The position numbers and the translations under genes were made by a program. Shown here in pieces: positions 9,140-17,550 of a stretch of DNA of 33,032 nucleotides. Position 1 is the stretch's first letter; each line of letters starts with the position of its first letter. The notes under the pieces were generated by a model. That model saw only the letters and a program-made list of their open reading frames with translations. It was not told the DNA's origin and searched no databases. Location: the NCBI GenBank assembly GCA_015067525.1, contig SVMH01000021.1, positions 1 to 33,032 of the forward strand, read 5' to 3'. The stretch is from Oscillospiraceae bacterium. Lineage in GTDB: Bacteria; Bacillota; Clostridia; Oscillospirales; Oscillospiraceae.

Positions 9140-9169
9140 GATTCGCTTCAGCCGCGGCTGAAGCGAATC
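9140..9169 (-). terminator. 30-bp perfect palindrome between ispG and polC, possible terminator or attenuator
   Basis: Bases 9140-9169 are exactly self-complementary over all 30 positions. As RNA they would form a 13-bp stem closed by a CGCG loop. On the operon strand it is followed by TTCTCTAAC, a weak T-tract, and then the polC ribosome site. It could be a partial terminator, a processing site or a member of a dispersed repeat family. Confidence 0.55.
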
Positions 9170-9175
9170 GGTGTG

Positions 9176-10213
9176 TCAGAGCTTGTCGATCTCCTCCATC
9201 AAAGCGTCCACCAATTTGTCCTGGGGCACCTTATAGAGCGTCTTACCCTTGGCGAAGACCAGACCCTCGCCCTGGCCGCCGGCAATGCCCACGTCGGCGG
9301 CGGCAGCTTCGCCGGGGCCGTTGACCACGCAGCCCATGACCGCCACGGTGATGGGTTTGGTGCAGCTCTGGAGGCGGCGCTCCACCTCTTCAGCGATGGG
9401 GATCATATCGTACTTGGTGCGGCCGCAGGTGGGACAGGAGATGAGGTTGGGCCCCGTCTGACGGATGCCGCTGGCAGCCAGGATGCGCTTGGCGGCGTAG
9501 ATCTCCTGCACGGGATCTGCGGTGAGGCTGACGCGCAGCGTATCACCGATGCCCTGGCACAGCAGGCCGCCGATGCCGATGGCGCTCTTGATGACGCCCA
9601 TGGAGGGGGTGCCCGCCTCGGTAACGCCCAGATGCAGAGGGTAATCCGTCTGCTCGTGGAGCATACGGTAAGCCGCCATGTTCACGGGCACGCGGGAGCA
9701 CTTGACGGAGATGCAGATATCGTCAAAATTACAGTCGTTCAACAGGCGCACATGGCCCATGGCGCTCTCTACCAGCGCTTCGGCAGTGACGCCGCCGTAT
9801 TTCGCCAGCAGGTCCTTCTCCAGCGAGCCGCCATTGACGCCGATGCGGATGGGGATATTCCGCTCGCGGCAGGCATCGGCCACGGCGCGGACGCGGTCAT
9901 GGCTGCCGATGTTGCCGGGGTTGATGCGGATCTTATCGATCCCCTCCTCGGCGCAGCGCAGCGCCAGCTTGTAGTCAAAGTGGATGTCCGCCACCAGCGG
10001 GATATGGATGGCTTTCTTGATCTGACCGATGGCGGCAGCGGATTCCATATCCGGCACAGCCACGCGGATGATCTCGCAGCCGGCCTCTTCCAGCGCCAGA
10101 ATCTGCTCTACGGTGGCGGCCACATCCGCGGTATTGGTATTACACATGGACTGGATGGCAACAGGCGCGCCGCCGCCCACGGTAACCTTGCCTACCTGAA
10201 TTTTCTTGCTCAT
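9176..10213 (-). CDS. ispG: 4-hydroxy-3-methylbut-2-en-1-yl diphosphate synthase
   Basis: IspG reductively opens MEcPP to HMBPP, the penultimate MEP-pathway step, using a [4Fe-4S] cluster. The 345-residue protein has the N-terminal TIM barrel (ADIHFDYKLA, IRINPGNIG, IRIGVNGGSLEKDLL). The C-terminal cluster domain carries ligands C260 and C263 (SCPTCG), C295 (MGCVVNGPGE) and E302. Length is normal for the short bacterial form. AAGGTGA lies just before the start. It follows rseP by 9 bases in the same operon as dxr, so two MEP enzymes are co-expressed. Confidence 0.97.
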   Translation of the reverse strand: MSKKIQVGKVTVGGGAPVAIQSMCNTNTADVAATVEQILALEEAGCEIIRVAVPDMESAAAIGQIKKAIHIPLVADIHFDYKLALRCAEEGIDKIRINPGNIGSHDRVRAVADACRERNIPIRIGVNGGSLEKDLLAKYGGVTAEALVESAMGHVRLLNDCNFDDICISVKCSRVPVNMAAYRMLHEQTDYPLHLGVTEAGTPSMGVIKSAIGIGGLLCQGIGDTLRVSLTADPVQEIYAAKRILAASGIRQTGPNLISCPTCGRTKYDMIPIAEEVERRLQSCTKPITVAVMGCVVNGPGEAAAADVGIAGGQGEGLVFAKGKTLYKVPQDKLVDALMEEIDKL

Positions 10214-10222
10214 GGTATCACC

Positions 10223-11287
10223 TTACTGAAAGAGTTTCCACACATCCTGGAACATGACCACCGCCATCAAGCCCATCAGCAAAATGAAGCCGGCCACATG
10301 GATGTAATTTTCAAACTTGGCAGGGATCTGCTTGCGGAACAGCAGCAGACACAGCTGGTTGACCACCAGGAAGAAGATCTTGCCGCCGTCCAGCGCGGGC
10401 AGGGGCAGCAGATTCATCACCGCCAGATTCACGGCGATCAGCGCCGCCAGGTACGCGATATTCTCCACAGCGGCCTTCACCGACTCGGACTGCTGGCCCA
10501 CCTCCGTGATGGTATTGACGATGCCCACAGGGCCGGAGAGATCGCTGATACCGGCCTGACCGGTAAGGAGCATCTCCAGACTTAGACGCACCGTGCGCAC
10601 AAAGTCCAGCGCGCTGTTCCAGCTGTAGCGCAGGCGGCCGAAGAAATTGACCTCCTCAATGCCGCCCATGGTGAAGCCGAAGACCACATAGGTACCGCCG
10701 TTGCTGTCGGGGAATTCTTTGCGCTCCATGGCGAAATCACGGATGGTCACCTTTTCGCCGTTACGGCGCACCACAAAATCGTAGGTGCCGTCGGTGTTGA
10801 GGCCCAGCAGCAGCGTCACATTGCCCCGGTTATAGACCTTTTCCCCATCGATGGAGAGGATCACATCGCCCACCTGCATGCCGCCGGGCTGGGCCAGAGA
10901 GCTGCCCTCGGCGATCTCCGTCACCTCGGCGGTATAGAAGGCCTTGGCACCGGCGAAGAGGATGATGAGGATCAAAAGGCCGGTGAGGAAATTCATAACG
11001 GCGCCGGCGGCGTAGATCAACAGCTTCTGGAAAAAGCCCTGGTTATTCAGCGCCTTGGGGTTGTCGGAATCCTCTTCCTCGCCCTCCATGGCACAGAAGC
11101 CACCGATGGGCAGCACGCGCAGGGAGTACTTGGTCTCCGCCGTCTCCTTCTGCCAGATGGCGGGGCCCATGCCGATGGAAAACTCATGGACGGGCACACC
11201 GCAGGCCTTGGCGGCCAGGAAATGGCCCAGCTCATGGACGGCGATCAGCACACCGAAAATCAGGATCGCCGCTAAGATATAAACCAT
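10223..11287 (-). CDS. rseP: RIP site-2 zinc metalloprotease RseP/RasP (M50)
   Basis: This intramembrane protease cleaves membrane-anchored regulators such as anti-sigma factors and remnant signal peptides. In its 354 residues the catalytic HELGH sits in the first membrane helix (18-22). A PDZ domain lies at about 110-205 (GMQVGDVILSIDGEKVYNRG), and the third metal ligand is in the ALDGGK motif of the penultimate helix (LLPLPALDGGK). Length and order are normal. The gene is 17 bases after dxr; the ribosome site AAAGGA is 12 bases from ATG. In Bacillus proS usually follows, whereas here ispG does. Confidence 0.95.
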   Translation of the reverse strand: MVYILAAILIFGVLIAVHELGHFLAAKACGVPVHEFSIGMGPAIWQKETAETKYSLRVLPIGGFCAMEGEEEDSDNPKALNNQGFFQKLLIYAAGAVMNFLTGLLILIILFAGAKAFYTAEVTEIAEGSSLAQPGGMQVGDVILSIDGEKVYNRGNVTLLLGLNTDGTYDFVVRRNGEKVTIRDFAMERKEFPDSNGGTYVVFGFTMGGIEEVNFFGRLRYSWNSALDFVRTVRLSLEMLLTGQAGISDLSGPVGIVNTITEVGQQSESVKAAVENIAYLAALIAVNLAVMNLLPLPALDGGKIFFLVVNQLCLLLFRKQIPAKFENYIHVAGFILLMGLMAVVMFQDVWKLFQ

Positions 11288-11304
11288 AATTGACTAAATT
11301 CCTT

Positions 11305-12459
11305 TCATTTGACGCTCACGCAGCGGCGCACCACAGCGCGAGCCGCCTTGTCTGCTTCCAGTATATCCTCGAGACAAGGTGTATATTTCACTTCAATTTC
11401 GTTCAGCGCACGCTCCACCAGACGGTGGATATCGTTGAAGCCCACGTCGCCGCGCAGGAAGGCGAACACCGCCTCCTCGTTGGCGCCGTTCATAATGGCG
11501 CAGGAGGTGCCGCCCTGCTTGCCGCACTCTCTTGCGATGCGCAGGCAGGGGAACGCCTCCAGATCCGGCGCATGGAACGTGAGATCACCGCAGGTGAGCA
11601 GGTCCAGCTTCCTGTCCGGAGACTCTGCCCGGTGCGGCCAGGTAAAGGCGTAGCGGATGGGCAGTTTCATATCCGGCGTGCCCAGCTGGGCGATCATAGC
11701 GCCGTCGCGGTACTCCACCAGCGAGTGGACGATGCTCTGGCGGTGGATCACCACGTCCACCTGCTCCACCGGCAGACGGTACAGGCGCATGGCCTCGATG
11801 ACCTCCAGGCCCTTGTTCATCAGGGTGGCCGAGTCGATGGTGATCTTGGCGCCCATGGACCAGTTGGGGTGCTTGAGGGCGTCCGCAGCCGTCTTCCCTT
11901 CCAGCTGATCATGGCGCAGGCCGAAGAAGGGACCGCCGGAACAGGTCAGGATCACGCGGCGGACTTCCGCGGCGTCGCGGCAGCCCTGCAGGCTCTGGAA
12001 AATGGCAGAGTGCTCGCTGTCCACAGGCACGATCTCAGCACCATAACGGTCGGCTTCGGCCATGACCAGTTCGCCGGCGCACACCAGCGTCTCCTTATTG
12101 GCAAGGGCGATGCGCTTTTTCTCGCGGATAGCCGCCAGCGTAGGCTCCAGACCCACGCTGCCCACCACGGCGGTGACCACCGTGTCGGCCTGAGGCAGCG
12201 TTGCCGCCTGCAGCAGACCCTCGGGGCCCTCGGCCACCTCCACGTCCAAATCGGAGACCCGCTGACGCAGCACTTTCGCTGCGCCGCGGTCGTACATTAC
12301 GGCAAGAGCCGGCTTAAATTCGCGGATCTGCTGTTCCATCAGGTCCACCTGCGTGCTGGCAGTGAGGGCCGCCACCTGCAGGCCCAGCTCACGCACCACT
12401 TCCAGCGTTTGACGGCCGATGGAGCCGGTGGAACCCAGCAGAGAAATCGTCTTTGTCAT
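11305..12459 (-). CDS. dxr: 1-deoxy-D-xylulose 5-phosphate reductoisomerase
   Basis: Dxr catalyses the committed NADPH-dependent step of the MEP pathway (DXP to MEP). The 384-residue protein shows the dinucleotide loop LLGSTGSIGRQTLEV at the N-terminus, NKETLVCAGELV, the metal/substrate motif VPVDSEHSAIFQ, the flexible-loop MNKGLEVIEA segment, and NGANEEAV near the end. The preceding cdsA stop codon lies within its ribosome site (GTAAGGAG), so translation is coupled. Confidence 0.98.
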   Translation of the reverse strand: MTKTISLLGSTGSIGRQTLEVVRELGLQVAALTASTQVDLMEQQIREFKPALAVMYDRGAAKVLRQRVSDLDVEVAEGPEGLLQAATLPQADTVVTAVVGSVGLEPTLAAIREKKRIALANKETLVCAGELVMAEADRYGAEIVPVDSEHSAIFQSLQGCRDAAEVRRVILTCSGGPFFGLRHDQLEGKTAADALKHPNWSMGAKITIDSATLMNKGLEVIEAMRLYRLPVEQVDVVIHRQSIVHSLVEYRDGAMIAQLGTPDMKLPIRYAFTWPHRAESPDRKLDLLTCGDLTFHAPDLEAFPCLRIARECGKQGGTSCAIMNGANEEAVFAFLRGDVGFNDIHRLVERALNEIEVKYTPCLEDILEADKAARAVVRRCVSVK

Positions 12460-12469
12460 AAATCGCTCC

Positions 12470-13309
12470 TTACAGCGTCACATGGCTGACGATCAGCCAT
12501 ACTACGGGGGCGGCGAAGATCACGCTGTCAAAACGGTCCAGCACGCCGCCGTGACCGGGCAGCAGACGGCCGTAGTCCTTGATGCCCTGCTGGCGCTTGA
12601 TAACGGAGAAGCTGAGGTCACCCAGCTGACCCATCACGGCGCCCACGAGGCCCAGCAGCACACACCAGCCGATGTGCAGGGGCTGCACGGTGCACAGGTA
12701 GAAGATCACACGGAAGATCACCATACCCAGCATACCGCCCAGCAAACCGCCGATGGCGCCCTCCACCGTCTTTTTGGGGCTGACCTTGGGGGCCAGCTTA
12801 TGCTTGCCGAACGCCATACCGGCAAAGAGGGCGGCACTGTCGCTGCAGAAGGCCGCCACCATGGGAATGAGCACCATTCCGCCGCCATAGGGCAGCATGC
12901 GCAGCTGCAGCAGCGCGCCCAGAGCCATAGGGATGGCAAGGCCCGCGAGCAGGATGGCACAGATATCGGTGAACGTCAGCTGATGCTCACCGCCATACTC
13001 CACCACGGCGCACACAAACACCAGCACCACCATGGCAGCCTGAAAGAAGGCAGCCAATGCGGGCAGAATGGTACCGGCAAAACGGGCACCGCCGCAATAG
13101 ACAGCAAACACCGTGAACACGGCCATGGCACCTGCCAGACCGAACCAGCGCTTGGCCTTTTCTGCGCCGCTGACCGCGTTCAGCAGCTCATGGGCGGCAA
13201 TCACGCACAGCCCCGCAACCGCAACGGCGGTGGCCCAGTCTGGCGCAAAGACCACGATGCCCAGAATCACCGGGATACCGAACACCGCAACCAAAATCCT
13301 CTGCTTCAT
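12470..13309 (-). CDS. cdsA: Phosphatidate cytidylyltransferase (CDP-diacylglycerol synthase)
   Basis: CdsA converts phosphatidic acid and CTP to CDP-diacylglycerol, the branch-point precursor of phospholipids. This 279-residue multi-pass membrane protein ends with the complete family signature, SVIKRQQGIKDYGRLLPGHG followed by GVLDRFDS, which holds the catalytic aspartates. The start is preceded by AAGGTGA overlapping the end of uppS. Position between uppS and dxr is typical for Firmicutes. Confidence 0.96.
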   Translation of the reverse strand: MKQRILVAVFGIPVILGIVVFAPDWATAVAVAGLCVIAAHELLNAVSGAEKAKRWFGLAGAMAVFTVFAVYCGGARFAGTILPALAAFFQAAMVVLVFVCAVVEYGGEHQLTFTDICAILLAGLAIPMALGALLQLRMLPYGGGMVLIPMVAAFCSDSAALFAGMAFGKHKLAPKVSPKKTVEGAIGGLLGGMLGMVIFRVIFYLCTVQPLHIGWCVLLGLVGAVMGQLGDLSFSVIKRQQGIKDYGRLLPGHGGVLDRFDSVIFAAPVVWLIVSHVTL

Positions 13310-13320
13310 AGGAATTCACC

Positions 13321-14076
13321 TTACTTTTTCACACCGCCGAACCGACGGTCACGCTTTTGATAATCGATGATGGCCGCATCCAGCGTCTCTTCGCTGAAAT
13401 CGGGCCAGAGCGTATCGCAGAAATAGAACTCCGCATACGCACACTGCCACAAAAGGAAGTTGCTCAGCCGCACCTCGCCGCTGGGGCGGATGATGAGCTC
13501 GGGATCCGGCACACCGGCGGAGAAGAGATACTCGCCAAAGGCGGCTTCCGTCAGCTCCTCAGGGTGCTTCTCCCCTGCTGCGCACTGCTGCGCAAAGGCG
13601 CGGGCCGCGCGCAGGATCTCGTCACGGCCACCGTAGTTGAGGCAGATGTTGGCCTGCACGCCGTCGATGTGCTTCGAGATGGCGTTGGTCTTTTCCACCA
13701 GCTCCTGCAGCTCCGGCGAGAGGGCAGTCATATCGCCGAAAAACTTCAGGCGGATCTTCTCCTCCTCCATGGAGTCGATGGCCTCCAGCATATACTGCTT
13801 CAAAAGGCCCATAATGGTGTTCACCTCGTCCTGCGGGCGCTTCCAGTTCTCGGTGGAAAAGGCGTACACCGTCAGGTATTCCACGCCCAGCTTCTTGCAG
13901 TACTTGGCGATCCTGCGGAACACCTCTGCGCCTACCTTATGGCCGGCAGTGCGAGGCAGACCGCGCTGCTTCGCCCAACGACCGTTGCCGTCCATAATAA
14001 TAGCGATATGGCGGGGAAGGCGGCTCATGTCCACCTGCCCCGCCTCACAGGACTTTTTGACGTCAAACAGTCCCAT
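13321..14076 (-). CDS. uppS: Isoprenyl transferase (undecaprenyl diphosphate synthase)
   Basis: UppS is a cis-prenyltransferase that makes undecaprenyl diphosphate, the lipid carrier for peptidoglycan. The 251 residues include the catalytic IIMDGNGRWAKQRGL box, the FSTENWKRP segment, and the C-terminal substrate region IRPSGEVRLSNFLLWQ. The usual Thr of that motif (RTSGE) is Pro here, a mild variant. Its ATG overlaps the frr stop (TAATG), so the two are translationally coupled. Confidence 0.97.
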   Translation of the reverse strand: MGLFDVKKSCEAGQVDMSRLPRHIAIIMDGNGRWAKQRGLPRTAGHKVGAEVFRRIAKYCKKLGVEYLTVYAFSTENWKRPQDEVNTIMGLLKQYMLEAIDSMEEEKIRLKFFGDMTALSPELQELVEKTNAISKHIDGVQANICLNYGGRDEILRAARAFAQQCAAGEKHPEELTEAAFGEYLFSAGVPDPELIIRPSGEVRLSNFLLWQCAYAEFYFCDTLWPDFSEETLDAAIIDYQKRDRRFGGVKK

Positions 14077-14633
14077 TAAACCGACATCAGTTCCTTTTCT
14101 TTTGCAGCCAGGATCGCGTCGATCTCCTTGCAGCTGTCGTCGGTCAGCTTCTGCAGATCCTTTTCGGCGATCTTCAGCTCATCCTCGGTGATCTCGGAGG
14201 CCTTCTGCATCTTCTTGAAGTGATCCACGGCGTCACGGCGGATGTTGCGCACGGCAACCTTACCGCCCTCGGCGTACTTGCGGATCTGCTTGACCAGCTC
14301 CTTACGACGCTCTTCCGTCAGCTGGGGGAACAGCAGGCGGATGGACTTACCGTCGTTGGAGGGATTGATGCCCAGATCGGACTCCAGAATGGCCTTTTCA
14401 ATGCCGCGCAGCGCGGAGGCATCCCAGGGAGTGATGACCAGAGTGCGGGGGTCGGGCGTACCGACAGAGGCGATCTGCTGGATGGGGGTGGGGGTGCCAT
14501 AGTAGTCCACGCTGATGCGGTTGAGCACAGCAGCGTTGGCGCGGCCGGCGCGGACAGCATCAAAGTCGGAGAGCACGGACTCGATGCTCTTCTTCATTTT
14601 GGCCTGATAAACCTTGTATTCTTCCTTCAACAT
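14076..14633 (-). CDS. frr: Ribosome recycling factor
   Basis: RRF splits post-termination ribosomes together with EF-G. The 185-residue length and sequence landmarks (VRAGRANAAVLNRISVDYYG, RTLVITPWDASALRGIEKAI, IRLLFPQLTEERRKELVK) are those of the family. The start is preceded by AAAGGA at normal spacing. It lies between pyrH and uppS as in most Firmicutes; the 46-base gap to pyrH shows no terminator. Confidence 0.98.
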   Translation of the reverse strand: MLKEEYKVYQAKMKKSIESVLSDFDAVRAGRANAAVLNRISVDYYGTPTPIQQIASVGTPDPRTLVITPWDASALRGIEKAILESDLGINPSNDGKSIRLLFPQLTEERRKELVKQIRKYAEGGKVAVRNIRRDAVDHFKKMQKASEITEDELKIAEKDLQKLTDDSCKEIDAILAAKEKELMSV

Positions 14634-14679
14634 GATGTTTTTTCCTTTCTATTCATGGTCGCGGCAGGGCCGCACGTTG

Positions 14680-15396
14680 TTACTCTTTGACGATGGTGCC
14701 GATCTTCTCGCCGCGCAGGGCGCGCACGATGTTGTAGGGATCCTTCAGGGCAAACACCAGCACGGGGATGTGGTTATCCATGGAGAGGCTGGTGGCGGTG
14801 GAGTCCATCACGGCCAGATGCTGGGCCAGGACCTCATCGTAGGAGATGGTGTCGAACTTGCGGGCATCGGCGTTCTTGGCGGGGTCACTGTCATAGACGC
14901 CGTCGATGTTCTTGGCCAGCAGGATCACCTCGGCGCCGATCTCGGCAGCGCGCAGCACAGCGGCTGTATCGGTGGAGAAGAAGGGATTGCCGGTACCGCA
15001 GCCGAAGATGACCACGCGGCCCTTCTCCAGATGGCGGATGGCACGGGCGCGGATATAGGGCTCGGCCACGGCGCGGATCTCCAGCGCCGTCTGGATGCGG
15101 ACGTCCACACCCTTCTGCTCCAGCACGTCTGCCATAGCCATGCAGTTCATGGTGGTGGCCAGCATGCCCATGTGGTCGGCACGGGTGCGCTCGATATAGC
15201 CTTCGCCGTTCTTGACGCCGCGCCAGAAGTTGCCGCCGCCGATGACGACGCCCACCTGCACGCCCATTTCGACGCACTGGCGGATCACATCGGCTACCTC
15301 GCCCATGACGCCGAAATCAAGACCGAATTTCTTATCGCCTGCCAGCGCCTCGCCGCTGATCTTCAGCAGGACGCGCTTATATTTGGGTGTGTCCAT
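14680..15396 (-). CDS. pyrH: Uridylate kinase (UMP kinase)
   Basis: PyrH phosphorylates UMP to UDP. It belongs to the amino-acid-kinase fold and is hexameric and allosteric in bacteria. The 238 residues begin at ATG 15396, which has GGAGG 8 bases upstream; an in-frame GTG at 15411 overlaps that site and is rejected. Motifs seen are [23 protein letters not shown], and [20 protein letters not shown]. It is the first gene of the long minus-strand operon; rpsB and tsf, its usual upstream partners, are not here. Confidence 0.97.
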   Translation of the reverse strand: MDTPKYKRVLLKISGEALAGDKKFGLDFGVMGEVADVIRQCVEMGVQVGVVIGGGNFWRGVKNGEGYIERTRADHMGMLATTMNCMAMADVLEQKGVDVRIQTALEIRAVAEPYIRARAIRHLEKGRVVIFGCGTGNPFFSTDTAAVLRAAEIGAEVILLAKNIDGVYDSDPAKNADARKFDTISYDEVLAQHLAVMDSTATSLSMDNHIPVLVFALKDPYNIVRALRGEKIGTIVKE

Positions 15397-15429
15397 GACA
15401 GAATCCTCCACTCTGTTTTAATCTCTTGT

Positions 15430-15484
15430 ATTGTACCTTATTTCTCCCGTTTTGCATAGAGGGTAATTGAAAATTTTCTGTCAA
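15430..15484 (-). promoter_or_regulatory. Candidate promoter region for the pyrH operon
   Basis: On the minus strand a perfect -35-like TTGACA lies at 15479-15484 and a -10-like TACAAT at 15430-15435. They are too far apart to be one promoter, and neither has a good partner at 16-18 bases. The region clearly separates divergent genes and must carry the start signals, but the exact promoter is uncertain. Confidence 0.4.
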
Positions 15485-15527
15485 AATCGCCTATTTTGCC
15501 GCGGCGAAACAAGTGCGTCCCTAAATC

Positions 15528-15556
15528 TTGTATTTGCCGCGTCCGTGGAGTATAAT
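15528..15556 (+). promoter_or_regulatory. Sigma-A promoter of the pseudouridine synthase gene
   Basis: TTGTAT (15528-15533) and a perfect TATAAT (15551-15556) are separated by 17 bases. The start codon at 15584 leaves a leader of about 20 bases. Confidence 0.75.
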
Positions 15557-15583
15557 GAAAAAAATGCACGCAGGAGGGCGCAC

Positions 15584-16219
15584 ATGGACATTCTCTATAC
15601 CGACAAGCGTATATTGGCCGCCATTAAGCCCGCCGGCGTACTGAGTACCGACGAAGCAGGCGGTATGCCCTCCCTGCTGCGCGCGGCGCTGGGCGACGAA
15701 AAAGCCTGCGTGCGGACGGTGCATCGGCTGGACGCGGCGGTCAGCGGCGTGATGGTGTTCGCCCGCTCGGCAAAGGCCGCCTCCCTTCTCAGCGAACAGA
15801 TCCGCAATCGGCAGTTCCAAAAAGAGTATCTGGCGGTGGTCCACGGCGCGCCGCCGGCAGAAGGCACTCTTTGCGACCTCCTTGGGCGGGATACGGTACG
15901 GCGGATAACCTATGTGGCCGATGCCCCCGGCAAGGATGTACGGGAGGCGAAACTGAGCTATCGGGTGTTGGGGTGCTGTGAAGGGTATTCCCTTGTCAGC
16001 ATTTGTCTCCACACGGGCCGCACCCATCAGATACGGGTGCAATTCGCTTCCCGCGGCTGGCCGCTGGCGGGTGATCGGAAGTACGGTGTGGAGGACGGCT
16101 TTGACACTATCGCCCTGTGGTCTCATCGCATCACCTTCACCCACCCGGAGACGGGGGAAGCGATGGGATTCACCGCTCTGCCGCCCAAAGAGGGCGCGTG
16201 GGAGATGTTTGCGCTGTAA
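15584..16219 (+). CDS. RluA-family RNA pseudouridine synthase
   Basis: This enzyme isomerises uridine to pseudouridine in rRNA or tRNA. The 211-residue product starts at ATG 15584 with AGGAGGG five bases upstream; the longer open frame to 15467 runs through the promoter and is rejected. The catalytic motif HRLDAAVSGVMVFARS is present (Asp is the nucleophile), as are QKEYLAVVHG and the RTHQIRVQFA signature. It lacks an N-terminal S4 domain and is at the short end for RluA proteins, so the target cannot be named. Monocistronic, ending at a terminator shared with the convergent gene. Confidence 0.92.
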   Translation: MDILYTDKRILAAIKPAGVLSTDEAGGMPSLLRAALGDEKACVRTVHRLDAAVSGVMVFARSAKAASLLSEQIRNRQFQKEYLAVVHGAPPAEGTLCDLLGRDTVRRITYVADAPGKDVREAKLSYRVLGCCEGYSLVSICLHTGRTHQIRVQFASRGWPLAGDRKYGVEDGFDTIALWSHRITFTHPETGEAMGFTALPPKEGAWEMFAL

Positions 16220-16222
16220 TTC

Positions 16223-16253
16223 AAAAAGCCCGACCGATATGGTCGGGCTTTTT
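16223..16253. terminator. Bidirectional terminator
   Basis: A perfect 13-bp stem (16223-16235 with 16241-16253, loop GATAT) includes five A-T pairs at its base, giving T-runs on both strands. It serves the pseudouridine synthase and the convergent DUF2974 gene. Confidence 0.93.
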
Positions 16254-16254
16254 C

Positions 16255-17436
16255 TTATACAATTCTCAGCTTATCCAGCACCTGACGGAAGTCCTCGCCC
16301 ACGCTCTTGAGCTTCTCCCCTGCCGCGCGGCGCAGTTCCTCTTTGGCGTCCACCGCCAGACGGCCCACAAGGTCGGAGAGCATTTTTTTCTTGTCCTCGT
16401 CGGCGCCGGCATACTCCTTGATGAGGGCAATGCCGCTGCTGAGACCACCGCTGTGGAGGTCTTCCAGCGTTTTGATCTTGCCGCCGGCGCTGAGAAGCTG
16501 GTGGAGCGTCTCCACAAATTCCTGCCGCTCCTCGCGCGTCAATCCGGCCAGCCACTCACGGATCACGTTGTCACCCAGCTGGGCCGCCTCACTGCGCTTG
16601 CCGAGATACATGAAGCGGTTGCCCAGCACGTTCCACGACAGGGGCTCATGCTGCAAGAGGGACACGGTGGTGCTGTCGATGATGGTATAGTCCTCGGTAT
16701 GCTCCAGCAGCATGCCCACGGCAGAGGACTCGGGAATGTAGGTGTGGAGCTTCTCTGCCACACGGGCAAAGCCGTCGGACTCCAGCACCGACTTATCAAA
16801 GCCGGGGCCGTCGTTATTATAGGCTGCCAGCAGGCGCTTGGTCTGCAGCTTTTCGGGCAGGTGGATGGCCGCCCATGCCGCCAGATTGCCGCCCTTGGAG
16901 TGTCCGCCGATGCGCAGGTCACGGTGAGGCACACGGCCCGCCACCTCCACTGCGTACTCCGTGGCGCGCAGCTGGGCGGGCACGGCGGTCATGAAGCTCA
17001 TGTTGAAATCCTCCACCCAGCCCACCAGCGTGGTATCGGTGCCGCGATAGGCCACGAACACGCTCTCATCCGGCAGCAGGAAGGACACGGCGGAGAACTG
17101 CATGACCTTCTCCTCATCGTAGCTGTCCTCAAAGGCGAACATCTTCACGTCGCGGAAGCGGGGCGTGGCAGCCATGGCGCGCATGACGGGGATATAGTCC
17201 TCAGGGGACAGGCCGCGTTGCTCATCCTCCTCCGTCAGCAGGTCGCACACATCGCCGATGGACATGGCGTAGGACGGGTCAAAATTGCGCAGACGGGCAA
17301 CACGGCGAAAATCGATATAGGAAACGATGCACAAAAGCAGGTTATCCACCTCGTTGAAGCCATCCTGCGAGAGCCGCAGATCGCCGCGCCAGCGCAGATA
17401 GTCCCATACGACGGTGGTATTGTTCTTTTCAGCCAT
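16255..17436 (-). CDS. DUF2974 (Mbeg1-like) alpha/beta hydrolase
   Basis: The 393-residue protein has a lipase-type nucleophile elbow, GGHSKGGNLA, at about residue 175. It is preceded by FVAYRGTD, which resembles class-3 lipases, and followed by NNDGPGFD. This layout fits the DUF2974/Mbeg1-like family. The C-terminal ~100 residues are charged and probably helical (repeated EERQEF and DKKKM segments). No signal peptide or membrane segment is evident, so it is likely cytoplasmic. The substrate is unknown. It has its own promoter and a strong AGGAGGT ribosome site, with terminators on both sides, so it is a single-gene unit. Confidence 0.85.
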   Translation of the reverse strand: MAEKNNTTVVWDYLRWRGDLRLSQDGFNEVDNLLLCIVSYIDFRRVARLRNFDPSYAMSIGDVCDLLTEEDEQRGLSPEDYIPVMRAMAATPRFRDVKMFAFEDSYDEEKVMQFSAVSFLLPDESVFVAYRGTDTTLVGWVEDFNMSFMTAVPAQLRATEYAVEVAGRVPHRDLRIGGHSKGGNLAAWAAIHLPEKLQTKRLLAAYNNDGPGFDKSVLESDGFARVAEKLHTYIPESSAVGMLLEHTEDYTIIDSTTVSLLQHEPLSWNVLGNRFMYLGKRSEAAQLGDNVIREWLAGLTREERQEFVETLHQLLSAGGKIKTLEDLHSGGLSSGIALIKEYAGADEDKKKMLSDLVGRLAVDAKEELRRAAGEKLKSVGEDFRQVLDKLRIV

Positions 17437-17459
17437 AAGGATACCTCCTCTTTTTTCTT

Positions 17460-17488
17460 ATTCTACCACACAGCGGCGGGCAAAACAA
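17460..17488 (-). promoter_or_regulatory. Promoter of the DUF2974 hydrolase gene
   Basis: On the minus strand TTGTTT (17483-17488) and TAGAAT (17460-17465) are 17 bases apart. They lie just after the terminator of the lysO unit and just before the 17436 start. Confidence 0.7.
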
Positions 17489-17510
17489 GAAAGTTCGCGT
17501 AAAGAAAGAA

Positions 17511-17547
17511 AAAGACCGCGGTACAGATGTACTGCGGTCTTTTTTTT
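17511..17547 (-). terminator. Terminator of the alaS-HIT-lysO operon
   Basis: A stem with one G/T position (17511-17524 with 17529-17543, loop AGAT) has A/T-rich flanks on both sides. On the minus strand it lies directly after the lysO stop and ends in a run of Ts. Confidence 0.88.
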
Positions 17548-17550
17548 GAT

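Noticed and set aside
8897-10585. A 562-codon plus-strand frame across polC, ispG and rseP
   Set aside because: It crosses three well-supported minus-strand genes and their gaps, and has no recognisable motif.
15467-15583. N-terminal extension of the pseudouridine synthase
   Set aside because: It contains the -35 and perfect -10 boxes. The start at 15584 has AGGAGG.
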